Shown: positions 25,252-34,836, counted from the stretch's first letter. The stretch: DNA of 64,000 bases from Halorubrum lacusprofundi ATCC 49239 (GCF_000022205.1 NC_012029.1:992001-1056000), one strand, 5' to 3'. Notes: generated by a model not told the origin, from the letters alone. Numbers and translations are program-made.

Positions 25252-25563
25252 ATGATCCAAGCGCAGACCTCAACATCACACGTCAATGACGTTATTTATC
25301 AAGTAGTTAACAAAATAGCTGAAGTAGAAGACGTTGACCCGCTCGAACTTACGGAGAATCAAGGAGAAAGCCTCGCGCTTCAGCGCGGAGAGGATGTCAA
25401 TCCTCCGCTCTTCGACGTAATCGACTCCGATGCCTTGGAGCAGATCTTCACCACTGCGCCGACCGCTGATCGAATGGAAGTCCAAGTGACCTTCTCCTAC
25501 AACGGGTACGACGTTACTGTCCGCGACGACGGCTGCGTGTCTGTCGAGGAGTGCGAAGAGTAG
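25252..25563 (+). CDS. HalOD1 output-domain protein with a 16-residue insertion
   Basis: 103 residues. It matches the haloarchaeal HalOD1 output domain seen alone and in regulators: VVNKIAEVEDVDPLELT, then PPLFDVIDSDALEQIF and VTFSYNGYDVTVRDDGCVSV. Between ELT and PPLFDVID there are 16 extra residues (35-50, ENQGESLALQRGEDVN) absent from the paralogue at 35405, where TDPKELGPLYEAIDPDSL runs straight through. The insert is encoded by DNA resembling an IS200/IS605 right end (see separate entry). Function of HalOD1 is unknown. Confidence 0.82.
   Translation: MIQAQTSTSHVNDVIYQVVNKIAEVEDVDPLELTENQGESLALQRGEDVNPPLFDVIDSDALEQIFTTAPTADRMEVQVTFSYNGYDVTVRDDGCVSVEECEE
25367..25400 (+). repeat. IS200/IS605-like terminal hairpin embedded in the HalOD1 gene
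   Basis: The segment contains AAAGCCTCGCGCTTCAGCGC then GGAGAGGATGTCAA. An imperfect stem CCTCGCGC / GCGCGGAG (25371-25378 and 25383-25390) with a TTCA loop precedes GAGGATGTCA. In haloarchaea and other prokaryotes, right ends of IS200/IS605 and TnpB elements often read AAGCC(C)CG-stem-GGAGGATGTCA. This match is from memory of that pattern. It is in frame with the host gene, 48 bases of insertion in total (25354-25401). Confidence 0.6.
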
Positions 25564-25898
25564 CTCAGGCGGTAGCCGCTTCGCCACGAGGTGATCACTT
25601 CCCGGAAGCTGTGTTGGAATCCTATCCTTCCGACATGATACAGGGTGGAACAGCCGTTGACTGACGACTGCGTAGTGACTATCCGAAATAACACGGGGAT
25701 TGATAACGTTTGGCGTGCATAGTTCTCGTGAGAGAGCGTCGCTCATTCCGCCATCACACTCGCCCCATTGACAACCACTACACTACCGATCCCCACACGC
25801 TTACGTCGGTCACGAATCCCTGACATTGACTCTGACAGAGTGCACCTTGGATTCTCGGAATAGAAGTCCAGCCACCCACATTCGAATGAAATGAGATC
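25564..25898. other. Intergenic gap, no gene seen
   Basis: Between the HalOD1 gene and the UPF0058 gene. No coding frame with family similarity is present. A short perfect palindrome ACTCTG-A-CAGAGT lies at 25829-25841, about 58 bases upstream of the UPF0058 start, and could be a regulator site. GC is lower than in core genes. Confidence 0.5.
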
Positions 25899-26138
25899 AT
25901 GCGCAAGAAAGAACTCGTTCAGACTCACGCCCTGCTTCTCGAAGCCACACAATATTTGATCGAAAACGAAAACATGCCAGCCGAGATGATTTCTACGTAT
26001 TACGCACTTGATGTGCGTCCGTCAAGTATCCACAAGTCGAAACAGAACCACTACGAAGCGATCACAGTTCTCGGCAACTCAATCGAACGGTGGATCGAAC
26101 AGACACACACTAAGAACGTAGATCATCCAGTGAACTGA
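25899..26138 (+). CDS. UPF0058 family protein
   Basis: 79 residues: MRKKELVQTHALLLEATQYL then DVRPSSIHKSKQNHYEAITV and LGNSIERWI. This is the haloarchaeal/euryarchaeal UPF0058 family, small helical proteins often beside regulators or mobile genes, with unknown function. The RPSSIHKSK core is the best-conserved part. Lower GC than neighbours suggests transfer with the surrounding patch. Confidence 0.85.
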   Translation: MRKKELVQTHALLLEATQYLIENENMPAEMISTYYALDVRPSSIHKSKQNHYEAITVLGNSIERWIEQTHTKNVDHPVN

Positions 26139-26314
26139 ACGCAATCGGTAACATATGTTACCACTTTCGAGCCGGCGGGGTTTTGTCAGTCGGGGTGTTC
26201 GTTCGGAAGTATTTTCCAGTGGTTTTCAGATCAGGACCAATTTACGACCAAGGACTTCGATCCTTTGCACAGTATTTTGGTAAAAGGCGTTCTGAAGCGT
26301 GTGAGGACCTTATA

Positions 26315-26326
26315 CGCCGGCCGGGA
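26315..26326 (-). repeat. Short tRNA-Gly 3'-end fragment
   Basis: CGCCGGCCGGGA, identical to the acceptor and T-arm end of the tRNA-Gly gene at 26479-26490. It is short enough to be chance but lies 60 bases from a longer copy. Confidence 0.45.
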
Positions 26327-26385
26327 CCCTCGCGAGTGAACAGCGTGAGTGAGCGAGGGTACGGGCGGCGTCCGACCGAAGGGAG

Positions 26386-26408
26386 TGCGCCGGCCGGGAT
26401 TGTGAACC
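26386..26408 (-). repeat. Partial copy of the tRNA-Gly 3' end (att-like)
   Basis: TGCGCCGGCCGGGAT (26386-26400) is identical to the last 15 bases of the tRNA gene at 26477-26491, and TGTGAACC follows where the tRNA has TTGAACCC. It lies 91 bases downstream of the tRNA in the same orientation. Such duplicated 3' ends are left when elements integrate into tRNA genes. Confidence 0.7.
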
Positions 26409-26476
26409 ACGGTCGCTCGCTACGCTCGCTCTCTGATTTAAATCCCTCGGCGATTTCTCTCACTTCGTTCGAGAAA

Positions 26477-26547
26477 TGCGCCGGCCGGGATTTGAACCCG
26501 GGCCATGAGCTTGGAAGGCTCAGGTCCTACCACTAGACCACCGGCGC
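26477..26547 (-). tRNA. tRNA-Gly (TCC)
   Basis: 71 nt, no intron. Acceptor GCGCCGG pairs with CCGGCGC, followed by discriminator A. D arm TGGTCTAGTGGTAGGACCT, anticodon loop CTTCCAA with TCC, T arm CCCGGGTTCAAATCCCGG. CCA is not encoded. Confidence 0.95.
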
Positions 26548-26783
26548 GCGTAGATGCGTCCGTTGCTGAACGCATCTACACGTAGGCCGAACAGTTTTGA
26601 TAAACGTTCCGTGTTCTCGACGACAAAGCGGATCGTCGGCGACGACGATCGTCCACACCCCTACTTAAAAAGCCACAATATCGCGGGCCGTTCCCGTTTA
26701 CTTAGAACCATTTTCAGAGGGTTAGAAGCGTTCTGGGTTCATATGTAGGTACCAACCCAACGTACATCCGTAAGGTGACGACA

Positions 26784-27308
26784 ATGTCATACCAATCGAG
26801 CAATCCACTGGTCGGCGAGGTCGAGTTTGCACTGGACGGTCCATGGGCGGCGTACTGGATCGCCTTCCTACGTGTCGTCACCGGATGGTGGTTCTTCCAC
26901 TCCGGAATTACGAAGATCATCGAGAGCGGGTTCTCGTACAGCTACGGGGCGATGTACATGCAGGGCATGTCGGACACCGCTCTCGGCGGCATCCCGGTCT
27001 GGATGGGGAACAACCTCGCGTGGCTCATCGAGCCGGGCGTTCCCCTCTTCGAGACGCTGATCGGGCTCGCGCTGATCGCGGGCGCGTTCACCCGGCTGGC
27101 CGCCTTCGGTGGGGTCATCTTCATGACCCTGTTCTGGGTCGGCAACGCCGGGTTCGGCCACGGACTCGTCAACAGCGACTTCATGGGCCTGCTGTTGTTC
27201 GTGACGATGATCGTGCTCGCGGCCGGCCGGTACTACGGTCTCGACGCGATCATCGAGAAGCTCGACGTGGTCGAACAGCACCCGAAACTCCGCTACCTGC
27301 TCGGTTAA
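26784..27308 (+). CDS. DoxX family membrane protein
   Basis: 174 residues from ATG 26784, with GTAAGGTGA upstream as a possible ribosome site. Four membrane helices: WAAYWIAFLRVVTGWWFFHS, WLIEPGVPLFETLIGLALIA, LAAFGGVIFMTLFWVGN and DFMGLLLFVTMIVLAAGRYY. These match the DoxX/DoxD family, related to the small subunit of thiosulfate:quinone oxidoreductase. In haloarchaea the partner and electron donor are not established. It is followed after 13 bases by another small membrane gene, likely the same transcript. Confidence 0.85.
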   Translation: MSYQSSNPLVGEVEFALDGPWAAYWIAFLRVVTGWWFFHSGITKIIESGFSYSYGAMYMQGMSDTALGGIPVWMGNNLAWLIEPGVPLFETLIGLALIAGAFTRLAAFGGVIFMTLFWVGNAGFGHGLVNSDFMGLLLFVTMIVLAAGRYYGLDAIIEKLDVVEQHPKLRYLLG

Positions 27309-27321
27309 GAGGTGACATCCA

Positions 27322-27606
27322 ATGACTGACATTATCGACAAGGCGGCGATGGCGTTGAGCGCGGGACTGATGCTGCTCGGAATCGTCGGGATGGGGATCC
27401 TCGAGGTCCTCGTCGGCGCGCCGTACGGTCCGGTTCCGCTTACGAACGAGGCGGGCGACGTGATCGCGACCCCGCTGTTCTCGGCGCAGCTCCGCACGGG
27501 GGTCGTGCTGGCCGGCATCGCGGTACTCGGGCTGTACGCGGCCTACAAGATCGTGACGCCGCTGGCCGAGGACGCACAGACCGGTCACGAGACGATCGCC
27601 GACTGA
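27322..27606 (+). CDS. Two-helix membrane protein, partner of DoxX
   Basis: 94 residues with helices KAAMALSAGLMLLGIVGMGI and TGVVLAGIAVLGLYAAYKIV separated by a short loop with conserved-looking LVGAPYGPVPLTNEAGDVI. No family is recognised with confidence. The 13-base gap from the DoxX stop and GAGGTGA ribosome site indicate coexpression. It may be a small subunit of a DoxX-type quinone-linked complex, by context only. Confidence 0.75.
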   Translation: MTDIIDKAAMALSAGLMLLGIVGMGILEVLVGAPYGPVPLTNEAGDVIATPLFSAQLRTGVVLAGIAVLGLYAAYKIVTPLAEDAQTGHETIAD

Positions 27607-27644
27607 GACGGCGCGTGACCCGATCGCCACGGTAGACGGCGCGA

Positions 27645-30104
27645 CTACTCTTCTGCGTTCCCGTCGTCCACGTCCGCCTCGCGAGCGACGCCGCCGTCGG
27701 CGCTCACTGACGAGGTCCCGTCCGTCTCCGCTGCCTCGAACGTGAACGCGGAATCGTCCGGTGCTGGCCCCGACGCCGGTTCAGGCTCGGGCTGGGCCCC
27801 TCTGGTGTCGCTCTCCGAGCGGTCACCGACCGTCACGCTGTCTGCACCGCTCCCGCGTTCCGCCTCCGCGTCGGCGACCTCGAACGCGTCGGTCATACCG
27901 CGAAGATCGCGTGCTCGCTCCGTCAAGTCGTGCGCCTGCTCGGAGACCTCCCGCAGCGTCACGGCCTGCTCCTCTGCGGTCGACGCGACGGTCGTCGCCT
28001 CCGCGGTCGTCTGCTGGCTCACGCCGGCCAGATCGTCGACGGCGCCGGTGACCTCGCTGACTGACGACGCCTGCGCGTCCATCGCGCCGGAGATCTCTTG
28101 GACCCCGTCGTCGGCGTCGGTCACGCGCTCGGCGACCGCCTCAAGCGCGTTCTCGGCCTCCTCGACGGTGTCGACCCCGTCGTCGACCCCCTCGCGGATC
28201 GCGGCCATCTCGGCGACGCTGTCGTCGGTGCGCTCGCGCAGCCCGTCGATCAGCGTTTCGACCTCCGCGGCCGACGCCTGCGTCTCCTCCGCGAGCGACT
28301 TCACCTCCTCGGCGACGACGGCGAAGCCGGAACCGGCCTCGCCGGCGCGTGCGGCCTCGATGGAGGCGTTCAACGCGAGCAGATTCGTCTGATCGGCGAT
28401 CTCCGAAATCGTCTCGACGATCTCGTCGACTTCCTCCATCTCGGCTTCAAGTCGCTCGACGGTCTTTGCGGCCGACTCCGATCGCTCCTCGATCGCGTGC
28501 AGTTCGTCGACCGCGTCGCCGGTCGCCTCGCGACCCCGTTCGGTGAGGTCGCTCGCCTGCTGTGAGGTGGTCGCCACCTCGTCCGCGGAGGCGGCCACCT
28601 CTTCGACGGTCGCGGACATGTCCTCCATCTCGCCGGCGACATCGGCGAGCTGACGGCTCTGGCGCTCGGCGCCCGCCGAGATCTCGTCGACCGCGTCGCT
28701 CGTCTCACGGCCCGCCTCGGCGACTTCGTCGGTACCGTCCGTCACCGCCTCGCTTTTCTCGGTCACCTCGCCCGCGAACGCGTCCACCTCGGCGATCGTC
28801 GCCTCCAGTTCGTCCATGGCGTCGTTGAACCCGTCCGCGATCTCGCGGAGCGCCTCGGGATCGTCGGGCTGAGCGTCGAGCCGGGCGGTGAGGTCGCCGT
28901 CGGCGCACTCCTCCATCGTCGCTCCGAAGGCCGCGGCGCGCTCCTCCAGCGTCCGCGCGAACGCCTCGCTCTCCGCTTTCGCCGCCTCCGCGCGCTCCCG
29001 CTGGGCCTCAGCCGACTCGATCTCCTCGCGCAGCGAGTCACGCATCGTCGAGAACGAGCCGTAGAGGTCGCCGAACTCGTCTCGCCGACTCGTTTCCAGG
29101 TCCACGTCGAGATCGCCGGCCTCTAGCTCGCGCGCTCGGTTCCCGAGGCGATTCAGCTCGACGACGGTCCCTCGGCCGAGTGTTGCGCCGAGCAGCCCGA
29201 GCCCGACCACTGCGACCCCGACGATCAAAAGGAGGTTCCGGCCGATCATCCCGGAGAGCGCGTACGCCTCAGAGAGTGGGACGTGGACGGCGACCGACCA
29301 GTCTTCGGACGGCACCGGCGCGTACGCGACGAAGTAGTTGACCCCGTCGACGAAGCCGAACGTCGCCGACGCGACCGAGCCGACCGAATTCTCCTCGGCG
29401 AACAGGGCAGACCGGATACCGCCGTTGTACCGCTCACCGGCGACGCCCTCGCGGTCGCCGGCGGCGATCGTCCCGTCCGCCTGCACGATCGTCGTGAACG
29501 CGCTCGCGGTCGGCTGCCGGAGGTCCGCGACGACCGGCGCGAGAGCGACTTCCATGACGAGGTAATCGCGCATCGGCGTCATGGCGACGTAGGCGATCCG
29601 CTGCTGGCCGTCGACCTCGTACGTCGACGTGGTGGAGACTTGGTCGCCGTACAGCAGGTTATCGTCGAACCACTCCTGACCCGTGACGGCGGCGCCGGCG
29701 TCGGAACCGTCTTGGCTCGACGCGAGTACGATGCCTTCCTTGCGGTCGACGTGGTGAAGGGCGACCACCTCCTCGGCCGTCCGGGAGTAGTGGGAACGTA
29801 GGTACCGGCTCGTCACGTCTGCGTCGCGGGAGAACGCCTCGTTGTCCGCGATGTCGCTCGCCTTCGAGCGCCGGGCGCTCGTCCACCCGTCGATCTCGGT
29901 GGCGCTCAACTCCGCGACGGCGGTGTAATCCTCCTGTGCGGTGGCTTCGAGCTGATCGGTCGTCTCCGCGTAGGTGACCGCGCCCACCGCGCCGATGGCG
30001 GCGATGACCACTAGCACGACGAGCGCGAACTTCGCGAGATAGCTGCGAGTGACCACGTCGGGACTTATCCGACGCAGAAGACGATCCAAACGTGAAGAAC
30101 TCAT
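27645..30104 (-). CDS. Methyl-accepting chemotaxis/halobacterial transducer (Htr)
   Basis: 819 residues. An N-terminal helix ([20 protein letters not shown]) and a second one near residue 290 ([20 protein letters not shown]) flank an extracellular Cache-like sensor domain (about 45-280). HAMP follows ([20 protein letters not shown]), then a second HAMP-like repeat, then the cytoplasmic signalling hairpin with [20 protein letters not shown] and [20 protein letters not shown], and an acidic tail. It signals to CheA/CheW to bias the archaellum. The ligand is unknown, and no che genes are in the window. Confidence 0.92.
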   Translation of the reverse strand: MSSSRLDRLLRRISPDVVTRSYLAKFALVVLVVIAAIGAVGAVTYAETTDQLEATAQEDYTAVAELSATEIDGWTSARRSKASDIADNEAFSRDADVTSRYLRSHYSRTAEEVVALHHVDRKEGIVLASSQDGSDAGAAVTGQEWFDDNLLYGDQVSTTSTYEVDGQQRIAYVAMTPMRDYLVMEVALAPVVADLRQPTASAFTTIVQADGTIAAGDREGVAGERYNGGIRSALFAEENSVGSVASATFGFVDGVNYFVAYAPVPSEDWSVAVHVPLSEAYALSGMIGRNLLLIVGVAVVGLGLLGATLGRGTVVELNRLGNRARELEAGDLDVDLETSRRDEFGDLYGSFSTMRDSLREEIESAEAQRERAEAAKAESEAFARTLEERAAAFGATMEECADGDLTARLDAQPDDPEALREIADGFNDAMDELEATIAEVDAFAGEVTEKSEAVTDGTDEVAEAGRETSDAVDEISAGAERQSRQLADVAGEMEDMSATVEEVAASADEVATTSQQASDLTERGREATGDAVDELHAIEERSESAAKTVERLEAEMEEVDEIVETISEIADQTNLLALNASIEAARAGEAGSGFAVVAEEVKSLAEETQASAAEVETLIDGLRERTDDSVAEMAAIREGVDDGVDTVEEAENALEAVAERVTDADDGVQEISGAMDAQASSVSEVTGAVDDLAGVSQQTTAEATTVASTAEEQAVTLREVSEQAHDLTERARDLRGMTDAFEVADAEAERGSGADSVTVGDRSESDTRGAQPEPEPASGPAPDDSAFTFEAAETDGTSSVSADGGVAREADVDDGNAEE

Positions 30105-30164
30105 TACATCGACGCGGTCGTCACGATCTCTTTAATCCACCTACGTCGATATCGGTAGTGATAA

Positions 30165-30815
30165 TTAGGCGTCCGAGGCGGTGACGGTTGCATAGCAGTT
30201 CCCGCTGGAAATATCGACATCGACGACGCTGAGGGCGCTTTCGCCGAGGTCGATCTCGAACTCAGCGGGCGAGTAGATGTGATAGTACCGCGGGACCGTT
30301 TCGCCGCCGGGGAGGGTCCAGTCGACCGTCGTGTCGAACCCCTCTTCTCGGTCGAACCGGTCGTGAGCCGTACTCCATGCGCTCACCAGCGCAGTCCCGC
30401 CGGGCGCGAGGACTCGCGCGAGTTCGTCGAGGCTCCGGACCCGAGCCTCGCGCGACGGGAGGTGGTGGAGGGTCGCGACGTACACGGCGACCCCGACCGC
30501 ATCGGTCGCGATCGGGAGGGTCGCGGCGTCGCCGTGGACGAACGACGCGGTCCCGTCGTACCCCCGTTCGCGGGCACGAGCGACCGCCTCACGGAGGAGC
30601 TCGCGGCTGAGGTCGACGCCGACGACCGCGTCCGCGCGCTCGGCGAGCAGTTCCGTGTGCCGCCCGTTGCCGCAGCCGATGTCGAGCCCGCGCGTCGCGG
30701 TGCGCCCGTCGAGGAACGACTCGACCTCCGGCCACGCGTACTCCCTCGTCTTCGAGAAGTGCGCGGCGATCCGGTCGTACGTCGACTGGGGGTCGCCGGC
30801 GGACTGGGGATCCAT
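30165..30815 (-). CDS. Trm9-like SAM-dependent methyltransferase
   Basis: 216 residues. YDRIAAHFSKTREYAWPEVE and SFLDGRTATRGLDIGCGNGR (SAM motif I), GVDLSRELLREAVARA (motif II), YVATLHHLPSREARVRSLDE and LARVLAPGGTALVSAWS match the Trm9/ALKBH8 methyltransferase group, which methylates carboxymethyluridine at the wobble position of tRNA. C-terminal VPRYYHIYSPAEFEIDLG also fits. The tRNA role in haloarchaea is not proven. Confidence 0.85.
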   Translation of the reverse strand: MDPQSAGDPQSTYDRIAAHFSKTREYAWPEVESFLDGRTATRGLDIGCGNGRHTELLAERADAVVGVDLSRELLREAVARARERGYDGTASFVHGDAATLPIATDAVGVAVYVATLHHLPSREARVRSLDELARVLAPGGTALVSAWSTAHDRFDREEGFDTTVDWTLPGGETVPRYYHIYSPAEFEIDLGESALSVVDVDISSGNCYATVTASDA

Positions 30816-30873
30816 ACCGGGCAGTCGTTCCAGACCGATTTAGGTTCGGTGGCCCGCGTCGGGTGAGAGTGAT

Positions 30874-30895
30874 GGCGATTGAAGCCTCAATCGCC
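30874..30895 (-). terminator. Stem-loop downstream of the pilus F gene
   Basis: GGCGATTGA (30874-30882), loop AGCC, TCAATCGCC (30887-30895), a perfect 9-bp stem. It lies 11 bases beyond the stop of the membrane gene at 30906 and 59 bases upstream of the Trm9-like start. It probably ends the two-gene pilus transcript. Confidence 0.6.
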
Positions 30896-30905
30896 CGGAG
30901 GCGAC

Positions 30906-33053
30906 TCACACCAAGTCGATGACGAGGAACGTGGCGAGCGTCAACAACAGCAGGGCGACGACGTGTTTCACGCCGTCTCTGACCGAGCCCTCGCCGAGCT
31001 GTCCGGCGACGAGTCCGGAACAGACCGCCTGTATCGCGGCGGCGTGGAAGAACAGCTGCTCGTAGGCGGTCGTGTTGATGTCCCCAAGCCCGTCCGTGAT
31101 CCCTCCGGGACCGCTCGGCGCGCCCGGAAGGTCGCTCGCACTAGTGCCGGCGCCGGCACCGGGGATCGCCGCCTCCTCGATCGCGGGGATGAACGACACC
31201 GACAGCGAGGCGATGATTCCGAGGAACACGAGGAAGGAGATGTAGATCACGATGAGGTACGTGAGCATTACCTGTCGGCGCTCCCGACGGAGCGACCACG
31301 TCGCGCGCGACTCGTCGGCCGCGATTCGGAGCACGGGGCCGACATCGCCGCTGGCACGCATCGCGTTCGTGATGAGCGCGACCGCCCGCGAGGTCATCGG
31401 CGATCGGACTCGTCGCTCTAGCCGCCGGAGAGCGGTGCCCACGTCGGCGCCCCAGTCGATGTCGCGCCGGGTGCGCTGCAGGTCGTCGGTCAGGGCCTCC
31501 AGGTTCGAGTCCGCGACGCGCCGGACGCTCCCGACCACGGACGTGCCCGCCTCGTTGACGCTGGCGAGGCGGTCGAGAAAGTCTGGAACCGCCGACTCGA
31601 TCCGGCGGACTCGGCGCTTGTGGGCCTCGTAGACGACGGCGTAGCTCGCGAGCACGACCACGGTCGCGGCGACGATCGGGGTCTCGACCTGTGCGACCAT
31701 CTCGGTCGGCGGTCCGAGGGTGATCGGGAAGGCGGTCACGAGCAGGACGACGACCGCGAGCGGAACGGACAGGAGAAACACCGTTCGCGGCGCGCCGAGC
31801 ACGCTCTCGACCGGCGACGCAGCCCACCGCCGCAGCGTTCGGATCCGATCGTACGCTCGGAGGCGCTCGCGGCTCGCCGCCCAGCGGTCCGCCGACGGCG
31901 ACCCGCCCGCCACGCCGCCGTCGGGCTGGGGATTCCCGTCCGCCTGCGCGCTTGCGGTGTCGCTCATCCCTGATTCGTCTTCGATCGCCTCTGAGAGGTC
32001 AACAGTCTCGGTGCCGCCGATTCCCTGCGTGACGCTGTCGACGTAGACCACGAACCCGAACGTCGCCAGCGGTACCCCGAGGTAGACCACGACGCGCAAC
32101 AGGGGGAGCGTGTCCTCCAACACGAGCCCGATCACGACGAGAATGGTGATGAAAAACAGCGGTCCCGCTACCAGCGCGGTGACGTACGCCTCCGCGAACG
32201 TCGACAGGAGTTCGAGGTACTGTTGCTGTTTCGACTCGGCCTCCTCCTGATACAGCTCGTACTGGTCGCTGAGGAACGTCGAGATGGGTTGGCCGGTGCC
32301 GAGCACGGACGCGAGGTTCTCCGCGAAGTCGGCCAGATCGTCGCTCGGGGTGCGCCGGGAGGTGCGCTGGAGCGCGGTCAGCGCGTCGGTACCGAAGGCG
32401 TTCATGTCGCGGACGGCGACCGACAGCTCCGTCGCCGCCTCGCCGTACACCGCCTCGTTCTCCGCGAGCGTGTCCATGACGCGTGGGAACGGCATCCCCG
32501 ACCGCGAGAGCGCGTACATGAACGCGACCGTCCGGGGCAGGGTGGCGTCGATCTCCGCTCCCCGAGCGTGAGCGCGTTGGTCGAGCAGCTCCCACCGCCC
32601 GTAGTACATCCCGACCGCGAGCGCGGCGCCGAGGGTCGCCGACGCCAGCGTCAACAGGAGGAAGAGTTTGGGGAGCCCGAGCTCCGTGAGCCGGGTCACG
32701 CCGGCGACGAACCCGAGCGACGCGGGGAGCGTCCCACGGAGGGCCGCCTCGCTCACGTCGAGCACCGAGAGGAGCCCGGCCGCGGCGTACACGCCGATGA
32801 CGCTGCCGGCGACGCCGAGGACGCCCGCGTACAGGAGCGTCTTGGCGGCGTACGTCCGGTGGGTGCCCGCGACGTGAGCGGCGCGCATCAGGTCGCGCTG
32901 GCGCTGGCGCCGCGGCCCGTCCTCGCCGACGTAGTCGCCGAAGAGCGACAGCGCGACGCGGGTCACGACCAGGTCGGCACCGTCGTCGACCGCGGGCAGC
33001 AGCAGCGCCAGACAGCACCCGAACGCGGCGAGCAGGGGGAGGTACGCGATCAT
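30906..33053 (-). CDS. Type II/IV secretion F-type membrane protein (PilC/FlaJ-like)
   Basis: 715 residues with two FlaJ/T2SSF modules: EIDATLPRTVAFMYALSRSG and GTDALTALQRTSRRTPSDDL in the first, AVPDFLDRLASVNEAGTSVV and GTALRRLERRVRSPMTSRAV in the second. Multiple membrane helices flank each module. It is the inner-membrane platform for a type IV pilus-like machine. Its ATG overlaps the stop of the ATPase gene (ATGA), so the two are translationally coupled. No pilin or prepilin peptidase gene is in the window. Confidence 0.88.
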   Translation of the reverse strand: MIAYLPLLAAFGCCLALLLPAVDDGADLVVTRVALSLFGDYVGEDGPRRQRQRDLMRAAHVAGTHRTYAAKTLLYAGVLGVAGSVIGVYAAAGLLSVLDVSEAALRGTLPASLGFVAGVTRLTELGLPKLFLLLTLASATLGAALAVGMYYGRWELLDQRAHARGAEIDATLPRTVAFMYALSRSGMPFPRVMDTLAENEAVYGEAATELSVAVRDMNAFGTDALTALQRTSRRTPSDDLADFAENLASVLGTGQPISTFLSDQYELYQEEAESKQQQYLELLSTFAEAYVTALVAGPLFFITILVVIGLVLEDTLPLLRVVVYLGVPLATFGFVVYVDSVTQGIGGTETVDLSEAIEDESGMSDTASAQADGNPQPDGGVAGGSPSADRWAASRERLRAYDRIRTLRRWAASPVESVLGAPRTVFLLSVPLAVVVLLVTAFPITLGPPTEMVAQVETPIVAATVVVLASYAVVYEAHKRRVRRIESAVPDFLDRLASVNEAGTSVVGSVRRVADSNLEALTDDLQRTRRDIDWGADVGTALRRLERRVRSPMTSRAVALITNAMRASGDVGPVLRIAADESRATWSLRRERRQVMLTYLIVIYISFLVFLGIIASLSVSFIPAIEEAAIPGAGAGTSASDLPGAPSGPGGITDGLGDINTTAYEQLFFHAAAIQAVCSGLVAGQLGEGSVRDGVKHVVALLLLTLATFLVIDLV

Positions 33054-34708
33054 CAGTCGGCGGCGTCACCGACCGGTCCCGAGGGTTTGGCCGCGCCGTC
33101 GCTCCGTTCTTCGAGCCGGTCCATCACGCGTTCAGGATCGGCGTAGTACTCGTTGACGAGGGCGGTGAACGCCCGGTAGTCGGTGACGCCGAGCCCGCGG
33201 AGCAGTTCGAGGAAGCGCTCGCGGCGCCGGACCTCGCGAAGTAGCTCCGACCGGGACCAGCCGCGCTCGTCGGCGATCTCCTCCATGAGCGACGAGTCGT
33301 TCCGGCTGAACTCGTCGGTCTCCGCGTCCCACTCGAACGCCGAGGAGTAGTCGAGCTCCCCGGTGCGCTGGTCGATTCCGCCTATCTCGCCGATCGTCTT
33401 CGCGCGCCGGACGCGCTGGTCGCCCGACCGGGTCAGCGTCTGGATCGACAGCATGTCGAGCGACTGGACCATCGCGCGCGGGACGTTGATCGGCTCGTTC
33501 TCCAACCGGTTGATGACCGTCTCGATCGAGTCGGCGTGCATCGTTGAGAAGGTGGTGTGGCCCGTGTTCATCGCCTGAAACAGGGTGATGGCTTCCGCCC
33601 CACGGACCTCCCCGACCACGATGTACTCGGGGCGGTGGCGCAGCGCGGACCGGAGCAGATCGTACATGTCGATGTCGGCGCCCTCGTAGCGACGCTCGCG
33701 GGTGATCGAGGAGAGCCAGTTGTCGTGGTACAGAGAGAGCTCGCGGGTGTCCTCGATGGTGAGGATCTTCGCGCGCGGCGGGACGAACATCGACACCGCG
33801 TTCATCGAGGTGGTCTTCCCGGAGGCGGTGCCGCCCGCGAAGATGAGGCTCTTGTTGTGCTCGATACAGAGCCAGAAGTACGCCATCTGCTCGATCGAGA
33901 ACGTGCCGTACTCCACCAGATCGATCGGCGTGAGCGGGTCCTCGGCGTACTGGCGGATCGTGAACGCGGAGCCACGCGGGGTCACCTCTTCGCCGAGCGC
34001 GAGTTCCGCGCGCGACCCGTCCGGCAGCGTCGTCTCCACCATGGGGTCCCCGACGGAGATGTGGCGCCCAGATTGTTGAGCGAGGCGGATCACGTAGTTG
34101 TCGAGCGCCGACTTCCCGAACGAGACGTTGGTCTCGATGTCGGTGTAGTCGTCGTGGTACACGAAGATCGGGAGGTCGTAACCGTCACACGAGATGTCCT
34201 CGATGTGGCGGTCGTTGAGGAAGGGGTCGACCTTCCCGTAGCCGCGGAAGTCGCGGTAGAGGTAGTACGCGAGCGCGTGAAACGTATCCATCCCGATGTC
34301 GACGCCGTACCCCTCTAACAGCCCCTCAAGCTCGGTTCTGAGCGTTTCCTCGTCGGTCCGTCCGGTACCCTCGCGATACAGCAGCGGGTCCCGGATGTCG
34401 TCGACCACGCGGTCGAGGAGGTCGCGCTCGAACCGGTCCAGCTCCGGCTCAACCGCGTAGTACCGGTGTTCGCTTTCCGCGTCGTGGTAGGTGATCACGA
34501 CGTACGCGTACGGGGCGTTCACCCAGTACCGGTCGACCTCGCTTTCGCCGTCGGGGATCGCGAAGTCGGCGAGCGGGCCGTCATCGCCCGGTCTGAAGGC
34601 CCGAACGTCGATGTCGGACCCCCGTAGCACCTCCCACGTCCGCGAGAGCCGCCGCCGGAGGGCCTCGATCCGATCCCCGGCGTCGTCCTCGCGTGCGTCA
34701 CTCGCCAT
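33053..34708 (-). CDS. Type II/IV secretion ATPase (PilB/GspE-like)
   Basis: 551 residues from ATG 34708. Walker A LIFAGGTASGKTTSMNAVSM, Asp box and IEDTRELSLYHDNWLSSITR, Walker B EYIVVGEVRGAEAITLFQAM and the His box TGHTTFSTMHADSIETVINR are all intact. Upstream is an N-terminal domain typical of haloarchaeal PilB proteins (YGKVDPFLNDRHIEDISCDG). It powers pilin assembly through the F protein encoded next. Confidence 0.92.
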   Translation of the reverse strand: MASDAREDDAGDRIEALRRRLSRTWEVLRGSDIDVRAFRPGDDGPLADFAIPDGESEVDRYWVNAPYAYVVITYHDAESEHRYYAVEPELDRFERDLLDRVVDDIRDPLLYREGTGRTDEETLRTELEGLLEGYGVDIGMDTFHALAYYLYRDFRGYGKVDPFLNDRHIEDISCDGYDLPIFVYHDDYTDIETNVSFGKSALDNYVIRLAQQSGRHISVGDPMVETTLPDGSRAELALGEEVTPRGSAFTIRQYAEDPLTPIDLVEYGTFSIEQMAYFWLCIEHNKSLIFAGGTASGKTTSMNAVSMFVPPRAKILTIEDTRELSLYHDNWLSSITRERRYEGADIDMYDLLRSALRHRPEYIVVGEVRGAEAITLFQAMNTGHTTFSTMHADSIETVINRLENEPINVPRAMVQSLDMLSIQTLTRSGDQRVRRAKTIGEIGGIDQRTGELDYSSAFEWDAETDEFSRNDSSLMEEIADERGWSRSELLREVRRRERFLELLRGLGVTDYRAFTALVNEYYADPERVMDRLEERSDGAAKPSGPVGDAAD

Positions 34709-34836
34709 CGTCGTTACGGGGCCGTATGCAGCGTGGTGGTTTAAATGCCACCGAGCGATTATCAGCGACGAGTCGCCCACAGCAGGGATCCGCCCGTTAC
34801 GTTCATACGGGACGACCGCAAAGTACCGAGTACGAA

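Larger units (their letters stand above)
26139..26476. other. Non-coding gap with tRNA-Gly tail fragments
   Basis: No gene is seen in 338 bases. The right half contains imperfect short repeats of CGAGCGAGGG type and two partial copies of the adjacent tRNA-Gly 3' end (26315-26326 and 26386-26408). It is likely a graveyard of integration events downstream of the tRNA. Confidence 0.55.

Noticed and set aside
26183-26536. Protein of about 117 residues overlapping tRNA-Gly
   Set aside because: It reads through the tRNA antisense and its tail fragments; no family similarity.
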